NCBI GenBank assembly: GCA_036362985.1 | Contig: JAYGXS010000003.1 | Location: forward strand, 77,916,778-77,980,777 | Direction: 5' to 3' | Origin: Ligula intestinalis | Taxonomy: Eukaryota > Platyhelminthes > Cestoda > Diphyllobothriidea > Diphyllobothriidae | DNA: 64,000 bases | Shown here: positions 1 to 24,689 of the stretch, one piece after another | Layout of the letters: each line of letters opens with the position of its first letter | How positions within the stretch are numbered: the first letter of the stretch is position 1 | The notes under the pieces: model-generated | Told to the model about the DNA's origin: nothing | Databases searched by the model: none | Seen by the model: the letters and a program-made list of their open reading frames with translations, nothing else | Translations under genes and position numbers: made by a program

Positions 1-3000
1 GTAGTCAACAGCGAACAGATAGATCAAAGTTCACGCGCCCACCACGACATGGGCAAGACTGGCTAACTCAAGACCTCTAGACGCAGCAACTAAAGTACTC
101 TGATGATGGGAGTGAGCTACGTTCCGAAACGTCAGTAAAAATAAACTTTGGTCCACAAACTTGCCCCTTACGCTGTGAGGGATGATGGACGCGATATAGA
201 AAATTTATATTTTTGAGAACCCCACCTGGTTAATGCTGTACAATAAACGCACTGGGGCACGGACGGCTTTTGCAAAAATTAAAATGACAGTTGCCTTTGA
301 AGTATTTACAGTGTTTTGTTGAGAATTTCTGCAATTAGTTCGCATGTGAAACTGAGACCTTAGTCGGATTCATTCGAGATTATGCGTTTGAGGCATCAAT
401 TTCGAACAAAGGATCTGCCTTTCCAACTCTAAGGTTTATGAGCTTGAGCTCCTAAAGAATGTTTTCTGCACACGATCCACCGCAGGGCTGCCACCATTTG
501 CATATGTATACCGAATGTCTGGCTCACAAGGGTGTAAATGTATGGGTGTGCGGATATGTGTAGAAAAAAGCAACATGCTCTCGTCCTGGTCTGCCATGAT
601 CGGAAGCACAGGCTCAGGGTGGCTTTTTGTGAGTTTTTTTTTCAAGGGTGTTCGTGGAACCTTCTCTCTGCCGTACATCTCCCCGACTCTCCAAAAATTC
701 AATAAGACTTCACAGAAAGTAACTGTCGTACAAGTGCTCGTGCGGTTTATAAACCACAATTTTCATGCGCGTTTGAACGGACATCAGTAATGCCGGCCCC
801 GTCTTAGTTAGAAATGTCGTTGACCACCTTGCGAATCAGCACGAATCGAGGCAGTCGAACCTTTATGCTATCGGCAGCTAGCTACTAAATCACTTGCGCA
901 ACGTGAAACCTGCAGTTACCGCGCTAAACTTGAATAGCAAGGTTGCTGTTTGATAACCCCGGCTTCGGATTTTTAGGGATAATCACTCTGCTGTTTGAGC
1001 ATAACATAGGCTGCTTCGGACTATCTTCTTTTTTCCTATTGTGATCACCGGCTGGGGAAATGAAGTGATACATATGTGAATGGAGAAGGCGTACGTTCAA
1101 GTCCTCAAGCTGCCCTGGTCCACATTGAGTCACATCTGATCGTATTTGCTTTCTCCCACGTCATGCTACAGCGATGAAATATGCACATATTTCACTGCGC
1201 TACCAGAACTAGACTAGGCATATCCGTGATTGCTGAAATGGCCGAACGACCCCAACGTTCCCCACCAAGACTGCTGTTCATGAAGTAGTCTCAAGATTCG
1301 TTCCTTCATCGCACGCTACTTAAATTCCTGTGTAGTTCTGATGCAAAATAATGGATAAAGTGCCTTTGCACGAATTTTGCATCTAAAACTCTAGTTGAAA
1401 GTCTTCGGAACACAAGGATCGGCCCGTAGTCCGGCCTGCAAGTGAACTAAGTCGACATGCTGCAATCCCAATGGATTTGCCTCATTTGTATCAGAGAGGT
1501 AACCATAGTTTTTGTTTGGATTTGTCTGTTGCTTTGTAGTCGCACTACCTGGATAGAGTTGATAATATGATTCCTTTGCAACAACGCGAAGAATCGCAAA
1601 CACATCTTCCGCTTATCGTTGTGCTTGCATCTGGTACGCAGTTCTGTCCTTCAACAATCCACCCATGCAGCCGTCTTTCTAGTCAAATTGAGTGTTTTCT
1701 AGTTGGCTGATTAATCACGTGTCGGCTAGCTTACACAGTGGGTGGTTCAGGACCAAAGTCCAGACCAAATGCACTTCGGAGGCCAAAGGCCTAATTTATC
1801 AAGATGTCCGATTGTGCTAGACTTTACACAGTATTCTGTGTGATTTCAGTCGATCGCGGAGTAAATCAGTCGCAATGGAAATTTATAGGCTTTTTGAACG
1901 AACTCCTTACGGCTGTGCCCTGCAGCGACAAATATCGGCGAAATAGGTGTCAAGGTTTTTAGCTACGATCTGTGCTGTCAGCGTGGCCACTTATGGCACG
2001 TTATAAGTAGTATGCGCGTATCACACTGGAGCTGACGGATTTTACCTCAAATATTAATTAGTAGGGAGTTATGGTGGAATTTAACAATCTATTTTCCCCA
2101 ATTGTGAAGCATTCAGTGGTCTCGGTGGGATTCGGACTTACGACGGCAAGGGGAAGGCTTCAGTATAGCCGACGATCTAGATACCTGAGTTACAAGGTCC
2201 CACCGGGAACCGTGGAATTAATCAAGATGGGTAAAGCTATCCACCCAGCCTATTAAATTTACCAACTCTGATACGGTCAGCTTTGGTGAGATTTCCTAAG
2301 CAATCAATCTAGAATCCGGCTGATAACTATTGGGCGCAATTAACCGATGGGGGGAGGTTGGTCGCCGCGTTAATCGAAACTGCTTCAAATGAACTACCTA
2401 GAGCTGCCCTTACCGGAAACTGAGTACGTAGCATAAGAATACAATCGGATTTGCAGAAAATTCTGAGCTTCTTTTTTTCTTTATGCGCTAAGATCGGATT
2501 AACCATATCGGAATGCTGAGCATCTTCCAATTTCTCCGCATCGGACTGTCTGGGAAAGATCTGGTGGATATTTCGTTATTCCTTACCTGTAGCTTTCCAG
2601 TCGTTTAGGGTTCAACCCCTGTCGTGTGGGGTAGTACACCTGATGGTCATCTACCCGAAAAAAAAGCTGAATCGACGCCTGGCTCTCTGACACCCGCAAA
2701 CTTTTTTCGGCTGCTTCCGTTGGCTCCCCTCATTGGTTGTCCTCAACGTCAGCATAGGAGTACTCGTGGCTGCGAAATAGAGTGGATGACCTGAATCAGC
2801 CCGTCCCTTACACTAACAAAACCAGGACAATTTCCTGTAGAAGTACCCAAGGAAAACTTTTTCGATGCAAGTGTGCCCTGCTCCAAGATCTATGTTCTCG
2901 ATTTGAAGTTATATTCCAGCCAGCCGAACCTTTACTTCGGCGAAGGTTTCTCTTCGCTAAGATTCGACCTCCTCACTTGTTATTTATTTGATAATTTGGG

Positions 3001-3038
3001 CAACAACGTTTCAGTTGAATTCCCCTTTCTTTGCTCAG
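1..3038. other. non-coding stretch, probably FAK intron
   Basis: No exon with recognisable homology was found upstream of the first FAK exon. The kinase N-lobe (glycine loop, VAIK lysine) and the sequence just before the catalytic loop should lie 5' of 3039, but no matching reading frame was seen. The only structured item is a hammerhead-like motif near the left edge. Short open frames here, such as 2071-2256, have no recognisable domains. Confidence 0.5.
100..145 (+). ncRNA. PLE-type hammerhead-like motif
   Basis: A perfect CTGATGA box at 100-106 is followed by a short stem (GGGA paired with TTCC) and GAAAC at 126-130. An AATAAA follows at 140-145. This order matches the hammerhead core found at Penelope-like element ends. 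The rest of the element would lie to the left of the window or is lost. Confidence 0.5.
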
Positions 3039-14570
<11,532 letters not shown>

Positions 14571-14746
14571 AGCACACGCAGAAACCTACCAACGCACAGC
14601 GGTTTCAACACTTTCACCAGCACGTGCAGATTCAATAACTGCAGCGTCCCAACGTCTTGCACAAAATGTTGCTATATTTTTAACGGAACGAATTACTTTT
14701 TTCGGCGTAGAGTACTCCCCTGTACATGTGCCTTACAAGAAAACTA

Positions 14747-14752
14747 AATAAA
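14747..14752 (+). terminator. candidate FAK polyadenylation signal
   Basis: AATAAA 177 nt downstream of the FAK stop codon, in an A-rich context. No other canonical signal was noted closer to the stop. Confidence 0.5.
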
Positions 14753-16950
14753 TACTATGCTAATCAGCGCCATCAGGGTCTGGTTGCTTGAGTGGTGCGA
14801 ATATTTAATGGGACTGTCTGTCTGTGTGTCCAGATAGCACGACAGCCAATCATTTGCGAGGGCTACTGAGGCTTATCGATTATGGATCGCAAACAAGAAT
14901 AACCCGTGTGTCTTCAATGTGTCCTTGTGACTTTTATTATCGGAAATAATTCCAAAAATCGATTGAAAGGGAAATCGATACAATGCTAAGAAAACAAAAT
15001 GGTTTCTGTGAGTGAGCTTGTTATAATGAGGCGCAAAATTACTCAGCGCACGTGGAGTGTGATCGGGTATTAATACCTTCAAGAGTAACTGGAACCTTTG
15101 GTTATCTAGGCAAGAATAGATAGATCTATAAAACACTTTAAATAGTTGTAATGACACTACATGGATTCTGTGAGGTGGGATAGAGTGATATAAAGAAGGA
15201 TTGACACACTGTTTCTGGTTTGCGAATGCAAGGTAATTTTACCCGGTTTCTGTCAAACTCTCTTCTACATAGTCACCACTTTAGAAATCATTCCTAATTT
15301 GAAACGCACTTTAACACTTTGGTTAAAATGGCATGAGATCGATCATTGGTTGTACTTCGGGCTTTTTTAAATCAGTGGCTCTGGTGTAGGACATCTGAAG
15401 CAAACGGAACAGGCCTATATGTCTTTTAGAAATGATCTTTTTAGTACGGTGAGCTGGGAACATATTTTTGGAGTGTAAATAAAAATGGATGTTTCAGTCA
15501 TGAAAGTGCGGTTTTATTTCATGAAGGATGGTTCGCGGCGTTTCCGGTATGACCCTGGATGACTACCTACTACAGTAGATTGCCCAATTCATGGAATTTA
15601 ACGATCGAAATTTTGGGGATAGTTTAACACACACTGAGGTTGTCATTTTTGTTTGGTGAATTCACTTGAGGTGCAAGGGGCTCTTTACTTAAGAAAATTC
15701 CACTTCATATCAGTTTATGAAGGAAATATAAACCGGAATTGGGCAAAATCCAATGTTTCTCGATATAAAATAAATTGTCTACACTATTGAATGCTATGGA
15801 TCGAAACCTCTAATATGTGCGTGCCAAAATTTAACAAACATTTATATGAGCCCAAGAGTAAACAAATATAGCGAAATCTGGTCCAATATAAAGAGAAAAG
15901 TGAGTTTCATTTTCAGCAGAAATTGTATCTTTTCAAAAAAAGCATGATAAAACTTCCTCGTTTTTACCTTGACTTCACGTCCGAAAACGGTAAAGTACGC
16001 AGATATTATACGTCAAACTACCTAACTAAGAGGCTCCCTGAAGAGCTTATTTGTTATAGAAAGTTAATTGATCTTCGGCCTGTCAATTTAGGACTTTTGT
16101 AGTAGATGTTTATTTTTCTTGGCAATGAGCTCTCATGTTTGGGTGAGCCTAAAAATACGACCTACACGGTCACCTCACTCACTATATCGGTGAACGCTTT
16201 GAAATAATATCTTCTTTTGAAGATTTTCATAAACATGCTGAGCAAAACGCAACTTTACTAGAAATAGACTGAAGACAATAAAAGTCATAATGTGTTCACT
16301 ACTATTTTCAGGATTATCTTAGTTTTGTCCTAATCAAACCAGCCAAATAATTACAAAGAAATGTTATAAAATTGAATCTTTATTAATGGCTACAAAATGA
16401 TATTTTTACGCTTATACCCATCAACTATTTGCAAATTTATTAGTTGTTGGCAGGCATGTCGACATGTGGGCGTATGAGATATCTTATTCCTCTTACCAGC
16501 CATTCGGCGTAATCAAGCAAAAATCTGTTTGACTTACTCTAGCGCAGCTCAACTATTTTAAAAACAAAAGCGATATGACTAGGACATTCTTGTGGAACCA
16601 CGTTTAAATAAGCAGTCGAATTTGGGCTGTTTGGTAACGGCTGTAATTTACATTGCACTTAAATTCGAGAAATGCCTCCGAAAATTCGCGAAAAACTATT
16701 TTGAAACGTAATTATACCTGTACTGCTTCATTTACATTTCGTTTTTTGAATATGCAGGCTTTCTATACTTTTGATACTAAGTACGTTGACCTAGGAAGAT
16801 ATTTTTGAGCAGGGATAGAACAGTTTTTAGCCACATAAGTTTCGCTTTTTGTCATGAATGCTGGTTTGCCGGATTTCCGGTAAGGACCTGGAGAGCGACC
16901 TACTATCCGGTTTAAGTGGGGAGATATTTAAAGTCTTTTACGAACGTTCA
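14753..16950. other. AT-rich intergenic region, nothing recognised
   Basis: Downstream of FAK and before the Penelope-like element. Short frames (such as 14873-15157 minus) show no domain. A short phrase at 15534-15580 resembles 16862-16910 (TTTCCGGTA...GACCTGG...GACTACCTACTA), so part is likely old repeat DNA. Confidence 0.45.
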
Positions 16951-17039
16951 CCGACACTCACGGAACTCTCTTGTCCCTCTCTGCTAGCTTGGAGTCTATG
17001 CCCATTATCGACTGCAAAAGTTCCATTCTGCAAAGGAAC

Positions 17040-19155
17040 AACATATACAGGTCTGTCGCAATAGTCTTCCCCTTCACTTATTTGAATCAGTAGGTGAAAC
17101 AATTACCCACGTATCAGAACCGGACAGACGAAAGAAGAAGCTACTTCTAGACAAGAAATGGAAGATTATTTCTCAACCAGCTGTTACAAACCAACGGTCT
17201 GTAGCGAAGGTTGTGAACCTATCTTCCAGAAACCTCACTGCAACAGAAGAGAGTGTGATTTCCAAAGGGATGAAATACAACCCTTCTGATTCTAATTACT
17301 TGGACTTTCTAGCCAGCTTGGAGTCTATCCTATTGACAGGAGACCTCAGCGACTATGATCGGTTTACTATCCGAAACAGTACTGTCCATGCGGTAAAGAA
17401 TCGGAATGAGTTTTCATCTCTATCCTCCGAAGAAATTAAAGCACTTAAAACTTTTAAAACTGATGAAAACATAATCATTCTTCCCGCCGACAAAGGAGGT
17501 GCAACTGCTATCTTGAACGAACCAGACTACAAGCAGAAGATGCTTTCACTATTAAAATATAGCTCAACCTATAAACCTCTTCAAACAGACCCTACCAAGG
17601 AACAGACATCATCCATTGACAGGGTACTGAAATGCCTTACAGCGACAAAACTACTGTCAAGAGATACCGCAAAATGCCTGAAACAATCCGAGGCAAACAT
17701 CGCGAAGATCTACGGATTACCCAAAGTTCACAAACCGGAAGTCCCTCTACGACCGATGGCATCATTAATCGGTACACCGAACTATAAAATCTCTAAGTGG
17801 CTATTCCAACAACTTCATCCACTTACGAAAGATTGCGAGACTTCCATTCCGAACTCTACTGAGTTTCTACAGAAACTAAGGGGAATTACGGCCTCCGATG
17901 ATGAAATAATGGTCTCCTTCGACATCGTTTCCCTGTTCACCTCCATACCACGTTATGTAACAAGGCAATGCACAGAGGAAGCCCTGAAGAGCTATGAAAC
18001 GAAGGTTCATGCAACTGCCTTACTTAATCTTGTGGACCTTTGCCTCGAAAACTATTTTTCATTTGATCATCAGTATTATCAACATCTAAAAAGAGCACCA
18101 ATGGGGTCACCCATATCTGGATTCCTTGCCGAAATAACCATGTAGAGGCTAGAATCAATGGCCATTCCATCGATTAACCCTAAGTTATGGGTATGCTTTG
18201 TAGACGACACATTTGTTGTCGTTAAAAAGGACCATCTTGAAGCACTCCACAAGACCATCAACTCAACCATTCCGGGCATTCAATTCACGCTCGAGAAGGA
18301 GGTTAACAGCAAACTCCCAGTTCTGGATCTTCTCGTGCAGCGAAATGCTGACAGAACATTACAAACGTCCGTTTACCGCAAAGACACGTATGCGGAATTT
18401 ATTCTTAACTATGAGAGTAGCAACCCCATCTCTCACAAAAGGAGTGCCGTCAACAGTCTGTTACGCCGAACGAAGACACACTGGTCTGACGAAAACACCT
18501 ACCGAAACGAGCTCAATTACTTGTTTGAATTGTTTTCCCGCAATGGTTACCCCAGAGACTTTGTGCGCCGATGCATTAGACAACAACAATCCCAGAAAAA
18601 GGAACCGGATAGTTCCACTCAGGCGCCCAAAACGAACACATGGTGAGTCCTTCCTTACATAAGGAACGTGTCTGAACTCGTTGAAAGACACTTGCGGAAA
18701 CACCAAATAAAAGTGGTGCACAAACCGATGGTTACTTTGCGCACACCCTGAGGATAGGGTTGGCTACCGCGATAAGAAAGAAGCCATCTACAAAATCCCT
18801 TGTTAAGCTTGTGATAAGGTATATTGTGGCCAAATATGAAGATCAGTCTCTGCACGCATCCGCGAGCAGCAATCGGCAGCGAAAAGCCATAACCGTTTTT
18901 TCCGAAGTGGCTATGCATTGCCTTGACACAGGACATACTTTTGCATGGGACAACACACGCATCGTTGGAGTTTGCCCCTCAAAAAAAGGCCGAGAATTTC
19001 TTGAGGCCATGCACTCCGATGACTCATGCATCAACCGGCGTATTGAGTTAGCCGGAGTGTACAAACACCTCAAAGAAAGGTGGAAAAGACTGCCGCCGAC
19101 AAACATGGACCAACATGAACCGCAATTAGCGTCCACACCGGATAACGTGGACTGA
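17040..19155 (+). pseudogene. Penelope-like retroelement: reverse transcriptase + GIY-YIG endonuclease, broken
   Basis: The reading frame is open from before 17040 to 18142. RT blocks in order: ILPADKGGATAILNEPDY, KIYGLPKVHKPEVPLRP, FDIVSLFTSIP (motif A Asp), APMGSPISGFLAE (motif B), CFVDDTFVV (motif C, both Asp kept, at about 18194-18220), then LPVLDLLVQRN and SNPISHKRSAVNSLL. An in-frame TAG at 18143-18145 interrupts the protein between motifs B and C. The GIY-YIG part is scattered over two frames: EAIYKIPC and KVYCGQ with stops near 18775-18860, then the C-terminal HCLDTGHTF...SCINRRIEL in 18760-19155. The dead copy retains most of its length. It lies between the FAK and Lgl genes. Confidence 0.88.
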
Positions 19156-19332
19156 CCGCGGACTAACTCAAAGTACAGTTGCCCATTAGTCATTACGGCA
19201 TTGCGACTGATACTCATGTCCATCACGATGTGACGCAAATTGTAACCCCCAATTAACAGCCACACCAGACTGACTGCATAACTTTATGAGCACTTTGAAA
19301 TGCTTACTGCTGTTTGCAAATTTCTCTCAAGT

Positions 19333-19377
19333 CTGACGACGAACTGGGGATCCAGTGCCGAAAGTTTACTCAATAAA
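19333..19377 (+). ncRNA. hammerhead-like motif at the PLE 3' end
   Basis: CTGACGA (19333-19339), an ACTGG-GGAT-CCAGT hairpin, GAAA (19360-19363), then AATAAA (19372-19377). It lies 178 nt after the GIY-YIG remnant, where PLE hammerheads are expected. Helix III is too short to be stable in a monomer, as reported for PLE hammerheads. Confidence 0.6.
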
Positions 19378-19449
19378 CTTACTTATTTCCTAAAGGATGC
19401 CTTTCCATGAAAATAAACAGATTGTCCCAACGATCGAGTCTTTTTCTTC

Positions 19450-19610
19450 TCAAGCCAGAAATGGCCATTTCAGTCTCCTTTGTCTTTGCTGACAATACAC
19501 GCTGCTGCAGCTGCTGTCAGGGCCCCAAAGGTGGGGCAGGACAAATGAGTTCTGTTAGCCGTCGGGTCAGGTCAGGTCAGGTTTTTATTGAGGTAAATTT
19601 AGGTAAATAC
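19450..19610 (+). repeat. SINE tail joined to MITE-like fragment
   Basis: AGCCAGAAATGGCCATTTCA at 19458 is the shared 3' tail of the tRNA-derived SINE family. The following 19490-19600 resembles half of the inverted-repeat element at 45433-45630, including GACAAATGAGTTCTGTTAGC. A short GTCAGGTCAGGTCAGG run lies at 19565-19580. Confidence 0.4.
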
Positions 19611-20017
19611 CTTTGAACTCCCTATTGGTACAGTTTTTTCAATGAATTTGATCTGCAGAGCATTTCAGATCAGTGGCGTTGCCAGAACTTTGAGGGTCAA
19701 CAGTGAAAAAAACTCCTTGGGCATTGTTCAGAAGTCTAGGGGTTTAAATGCCATTTGAGAGATTTAAGGAGAAGAACGGTCGCCCGGGGGAGGGGGGGGT
19801 GCAGAGTATATTCGAAGCTGATGGCCTGTGCTAAGAGTGTTTGAAGCATATCAGGGAGAGTCCATCGCAGTTTTCGCCATAATACCAAGGGTCCCACGAA
19901 GAGAAGGTTGCGGAGGTCACGCGAACCTCATCGAGTGTCGGCGATGCGCTCATCGTGCACCCTTGTTGGTTTAACGAGTCTGCCTGCTAATTGACAGAAG
20001 AAATATAATCGGCAGTT

Positions 20018-20360
20018 TTCTAAACAAACATATTACTGAAAATTAGCGAGTAGTATGTTTTTATAATGTATTATACACAATTTTCATTTGGCAACTGGCA
20101 GTTTATTTTCGGGGGCTCAGTGGCTATTTGTTCTAACTTAATAGTGTCGTAAACATGCCTACAGATGCGCCTGACGTGTGCTCAGATGGCGACATACCAA
20201 TGTCCGCGGGCAGAGCATTCCAGGCCTGAATTGGGAAAAGTTTTACAAATCCGCGTATCCTCGGATCACAACGTTTGGTGGACTCGAAGCTTGCAATTCT
20301 TGTTATTCTTAACAAACATATTACTGAAAATCAGTGAGTAGTATTTTTATATACATATAT
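20018..20360. repeat. direct repeat pair framing LINE tails
   Basis: ACAAACATATTACTGAAAAT followed by YAGYGAGTAGTATKTTTTAT occurs at about 20021 and again at about 20310. Each copy abuts a LINE C-terminal tail, suggesting the same 3' UTR end was inserted or duplicated twice. Confidence 0.55.
20133..20315 (-). mobile_element. LINE C-terminal tail, older copy
   Basis: The minus frame contains KLFPIQAWNALPADIGMSPS, a decayed version of the tail in the neighbouring copy. Only about 60 codons remain. Confidence 0.5.
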
Positions 20361-20387
20361 ATAACTTGATTGTCGCCATATCCAATT

Positions 20388-20627
20388 TCAGTGGGCATTT
20401 CGGGTATGAAAATCTAAATTTCTCTTGAATGCATCCAGAGATGGGGACATAAAAATTTCCTCGGGGAGAGCATTCCAAGCTTTAACTACTCTATTACCAA
20501 AGAAGAACTTGCGTGTGTCTAGTCTGGCCCCTGTTATGCGTAGTTTGAAGAGATGCCCTCTTAAGTTCGTCGTTGGTGTTAACTCGAAGAAGTCGCCAGG
20601 TAGAAGACAGCAGTCCTGCCCGCGCAT
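20388..20627 (-). mobile_element. LINE (jockey/CR1-like) C-terminal tail
   Basis: The minus frame reads LRGHLFKLRITGARLDTRKF, then FFGNRVVKAWNALPEEIFMSPSLDAFKRNLD. The N-R-V-x-x-x-W-N-x-L-P phrase is characteristic of the C-terminus of many LINE reverse transcriptases, after the thumb. 5'-truncated. Confidence 0.75.
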
Positions 20628-20659
20628 TATACGAAATGCTTGTATCAGATAGCCACGTA

Positions 20660-22300
20660 GCTGTCTGTAACTTAACGGAAATAGATCGAGATTAGCTAAA
20701 CGTATTTCGTAGGGTATTTCGTCGGTGAACGTTCGTCAACGAGTGTCAAGCTATTGTGCATTCTTCAAAACTTGTATCATTCATCTGAAGAACCACACGC
20801 GATAAAATTCTCACGGGAAAATATAGTGCGATAGGTTAAGCTGTTCATACTTTATGTTGACATGTATCAGAAACTTAACCATCTATTTGTTTAAACCATA
20901 TAGCATGGTACAATAGATGGCCTATGAAAGATGACTGAGTGGATATGTGTATATTTTGTCTTTTTATTCTGATTTGGTAGCTGGAATGGAGGCTCAAACC
21001 GCTTTCCGCCGAAGAAATCTACCTGTTCACTCTCGTTTATTGAAAAAAAACAGGCAAGATTTGACCGAAATCATAGGCTGCCAGGTATCCAAGAGATGTG
21101 TTACGCTATTTGATATGACAGGACAAATCCTTGGTACCGGTTACTATTTGGGCACACCACTGCAAAGGAAAAAAGTAGAGCATATAGAAGAAGAAAATAA
21201 TATGAATAATTATTTATATAACCTACTGTTTGCGCGTGATAATTAAAATTAATAATAAAACCAATAGGAAATAAGAATTGCCCAATGGTGCCCAGATACA
21301 ATCGCATATTGACTCTATATCGAATATCGATACGTCTTCTTCCTTATGCATGCAGATATCTGGAACGCGAACCTTTTGATGTCGAATATTGACTGTAAAT
21401 AAGACACAACCGTATGTCGACTCTATATCGAATTTTAACGATTAAGGCAAAACCATGAAAGGGGTTGTTTACCCATTGTTTTCAACTAACAATCATTTCT
21501 AAGCCAAAAAACAGCCGCATGTCGCCAAAAAGTTAAACAAAATCAACTAAAAAAAGAAACTGAAAATAACCTCAGCTAAAAACTAAAGTAAAATAACTAA
21601 GATTTTCGTGGGGAGTCATTGTTATGTGTGGATGGTCTGCGTCGTACAGAGCAGTCATACCGGCTACCGAACACCGGATAGGACTTACAATTGCCAAAGG
21701 CCATAAGTTGGCATGCACTGCGAAGAGTTCCGTTGGGGGTCATTGTTATATGTGAATGGAATGCGTTGAACATCGGAGACAGCCGATGCGTTCGTAGTAA
21801 AACTAAATGTTTTTACTACTACGAAATAAGTAGGCAGTTATATTAACAATAGCTGTAGTGAGCCTGATCTGTGACTGTCATTAAAGCGAACAACTCGCAA
21901 AAAATCATTTCGATTGACGAGTTACCGCTCATTTAACGAGTTCTCAGTGTGTGTGCGTGCCTCTTTCCACCGTTGACTCTTGCTCCCAGGGCATTGGCCC
22001 TCGGTCGTCTACAGGTGATCAGTAAATTGATACAGTTTGACTGGCTACGAGCCCTCGCGGGACAATTCGTTTCGTAAGACGTGTGTTACAAATGGAGAGG
22101 TCAATGCCGGAACGCATTTAACTCGTCTACCAGGTTCTCACTGTTTAAGAACTATACTACTCATCATACATTTTGTTTATAGAATGGGCATTACGTGGTT
22201 ATTCCATAGTATCTGATTGTCATCGACTCAAATGTTCCTTGATATTTTTGACCTGTCTCAGCCACTCAGCTCGAAGTCCTGCACGAAATAATCTCCGAAA
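20660..22300. other. region without recognised gene
   Basis: It contains GGTGAACGTTCGTCAACGAG at 20724, an end shared with the MITE-like family. A 99-codon plus-strand frame (20947-21246) has no recognisable domain. An ACTCTATATCGAAT-like phrase recurs at 21310 and 21419. Confidence 0.4.
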
Positions 22301-22429
22301 TCAATAGCTTGATTATCCTCTCGAATTTATGCACCCAAAAATGGGATAGAGAACGCCGGGGAACCGGAAAGTTCGATCGATGGTTTCTACGACGTCCATT
22401 GCGTTCTCCGCAAGAGACTGTGAATTTTG

Positions 22430-22680
22430 AGGCATCTGCCTCACTCTCTATTACACTCCCAGTGTCAAGACAGAGTCAAGAAGATCAGAGATTTGGAGGG
22501 CGCAAGTGGCTGGCGTGGCGTGAGCCCGTACCTACGCGTGACACCACTTCTCTCATGTTCGACACTTGTTATGGGAGCGCTACCTGAATATCGGCTGCCC
22601 TACCCCGATCTGGCTCCGATGTTCGTCCAGCGAATCTACCACGCGATCCGTTAATAGCTTATTTAAGGAACCCACTTACA
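22430..22680 (+). repeat. dispersed repeat family, copy 1
   Basis: It shares a run of blocks with 30030-30300: CAAGACAGAGTC, then GGGCGCAAGT, TACGCGTG, ATGTTYG, TTGTTATG, AACCTGAATA, GATCTGGC and a final ACGCGRYCCGTT. The order is the same in both, so they are diverged copies of one non-coding element. Confidence 0.6.
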
Positions 22681-23639
22681 AGCCGAACCACTCACAGCCA
22701 TGTCATGCAGCAACAGAAACGTCAGTGAAGTGCGTGTCTCTACTATTATGTTGTATGGGGTGGGGGGGGGGGATGGAATAATTTTCGCGTCTGAGTACGT
22801 CATGTAACAAATTTATATTGAGGATCGATTTATCCGCACTCGGACTCTCAGTAGTTATTCACCAGAGCCTTTATTTTAGCACTGAATCGGTTACTCGTGA
22901 TACAAACGAAGAATCCTTTACCACAGATTGCAGTTGTTACGCCTGCTCTAGCCGACCACAGTGATGCCCTGTCCAGTACATAAACTCGAGAGTATAATAA
23001 AGCAAAGGAACTTGGAGATCATTGGATGCACGATTTCAAGTAGAGTGATCTGAACACGACTTATTGAGAGTCAAGTCAAAAACTTTAACGAATATTCGAC
23101 TCCAAGCCGATCGATTGCCACGAAATATCCACGCACTGCCTAGGTTATAGACAATCTGCATTATCAGTAGTATAATTTTTAAATGATAGTTTCAATCGTA
23201 CTCTCGACATAGGCAGTAAGGAAAAGCCCATACACGTGTTTCGCCAATGTTTCTGCTGCTGCAGGGACCCGGCTTACCCTCTAACGTCCTCCACGTGAGT
23301 TGTGGCGTGCGGACTTCGAGCACATAGCCTTAACAAGTAATTCTGTAATTGACTAAGTTTGAAATTCAGTTTTATTGGGTAAAAATAAGCTCACGTCTTT
23401 GGGTCCTTATTGGTAATATAGTGAATAAGAGATGCATCAGAACAGAAAATTAAAGAACGAACTCATTTAGAGGCGAAAAATGATCAGCTGTCGGTTAACC
23501 GAAAAGATTACGCATACATAACTACTCACTTACAACGAGTAGTATACGCAATGCATTAGATATATTGCCTCGGCTCACCTAAACCCTACATGCCAATACA
23601 AGCGAACATGCGTGTCCCAGGAAGCAATTGAGAAGAAGA

Positions 23640-23682
23640 AGACTCGATCGCTGGGACAATGTTTATTCGCCTGAATTTTTGT
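23640..23682 (-). repeat. PLE terminal fragment cut by an assembly gap
   Basis: The reverse complement contains TTCAGGCGAATAAACATTGT followed by CCCAGCGATCG. This matches the sequence after the hammerhead-like motif at 47690-47730. The ribozyme core would lie in or beyond the 10-N gap. Confidence 0.45.
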
Positions 23683-23692
23683 NNNNNNNNNN
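23683..23692. other. assembly gap (10 N)
   Basis: Ten N characters; the true gap size is unknown. Confidence 0.99.
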
Positions 23693-23946
23693 GGCTCATT
23701 TTGTCTTCCCAGTGCTGACTGATAAACCTGCTTGGTTATAGCTACCTCGTTTAGCCGGGATGGGGCATGTTGTGGACTGCTATAGTCTGACGCTAACGAG
23801 ACCACATCCGTATGGCAATGAAGTTCATCCAACGCCCCGGGGCGCGACATATCTTATTTCGGGTACACGGCTAGGAGGCTGCGTTTATCGCTCAGAGACA
23901 AGCTTCAATTCCTCCCCTCTCCCCCATTATGCAAACGGTGTAGAAA

Positions 23947-24110
23947 CGAAGAGGTGACTAACCATCACTGTCACCGAGGGCCATATAAATACCGTACGTA
24001 ACTGCCAATTTAATTCCCTATATGAATGTCTGTCTGACAATCCCTGACCGAAAACCTACGGTAGATTCCCTTACCTCATGAAACGTCAGCGAAGTCCTGA
24101 AATGTGTTTT
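23947..24110 (+). repeat. PLE pLTR-like fragment with degenerate hammerhead
   Basis: GAGGTGACTAACC...CATATAAATACCGT resembles the TATAAATACCGTGC segment of the 59-60 kb element. About 85 nt later comes GAAACGTCAG (24079), the 3' part of the ribozyme motif. The CUGANGA box is decayed. Confidence 0.45.
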
Positions 24111-24689
24111 CTCGATTCTCAAGAATTAAAGCCCAGTGTTTTAAAAACGACCGGATGTCGGCTTTTGAATGAGCTTCCTTTTCACCGCCTGCGGGACGTA
24201 TGTTAATAAAAAATGGCTAGCTGGCTGGCATGCTTCTTACCCATATAAACTGCCCTTATATATTCAAATATACCTAGTGGAGAGTATGTATGATTTCTTT
24301 TCCTTGTACCCCTTTGGTAGCGAATTACGTTTTCTTCGATCTTTATGCGTGAAGGATATATTGAGGTTTTAAAAAGGTTTCTAATTTGCTGAATAATTTT
24401 GAACCCTTCTGACCGTTACACTTGCCTTCTTTTAAGTGTAAAGTTTAAAGAAGACGTAATGCGATACTTAACGAGTACAAGAAAGAAGACGGAGACAGGG
24501 CCAATGAAATGACCGATTCCACCAAAAACATGCGGAGGACGCCGAGGGACCCAATGCTATGCCGAACCCCTCGAACCTGTGTCATGTAGCGGCTGGATAC
24601 TGGCTAATCATGGGCCCATGATTTTAGCTAGGAGTAAAGGACCGGACGCAACAACATCTCTGAAGACAGCGAGCATAAGTGTTCTGCAA

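Noticed and set aside
20947..21246. 99-codon plus-strand frame between repeats
   Set aside because: No recognisable motif, no conserved neighbours and AT-rich ending. Could be chance.
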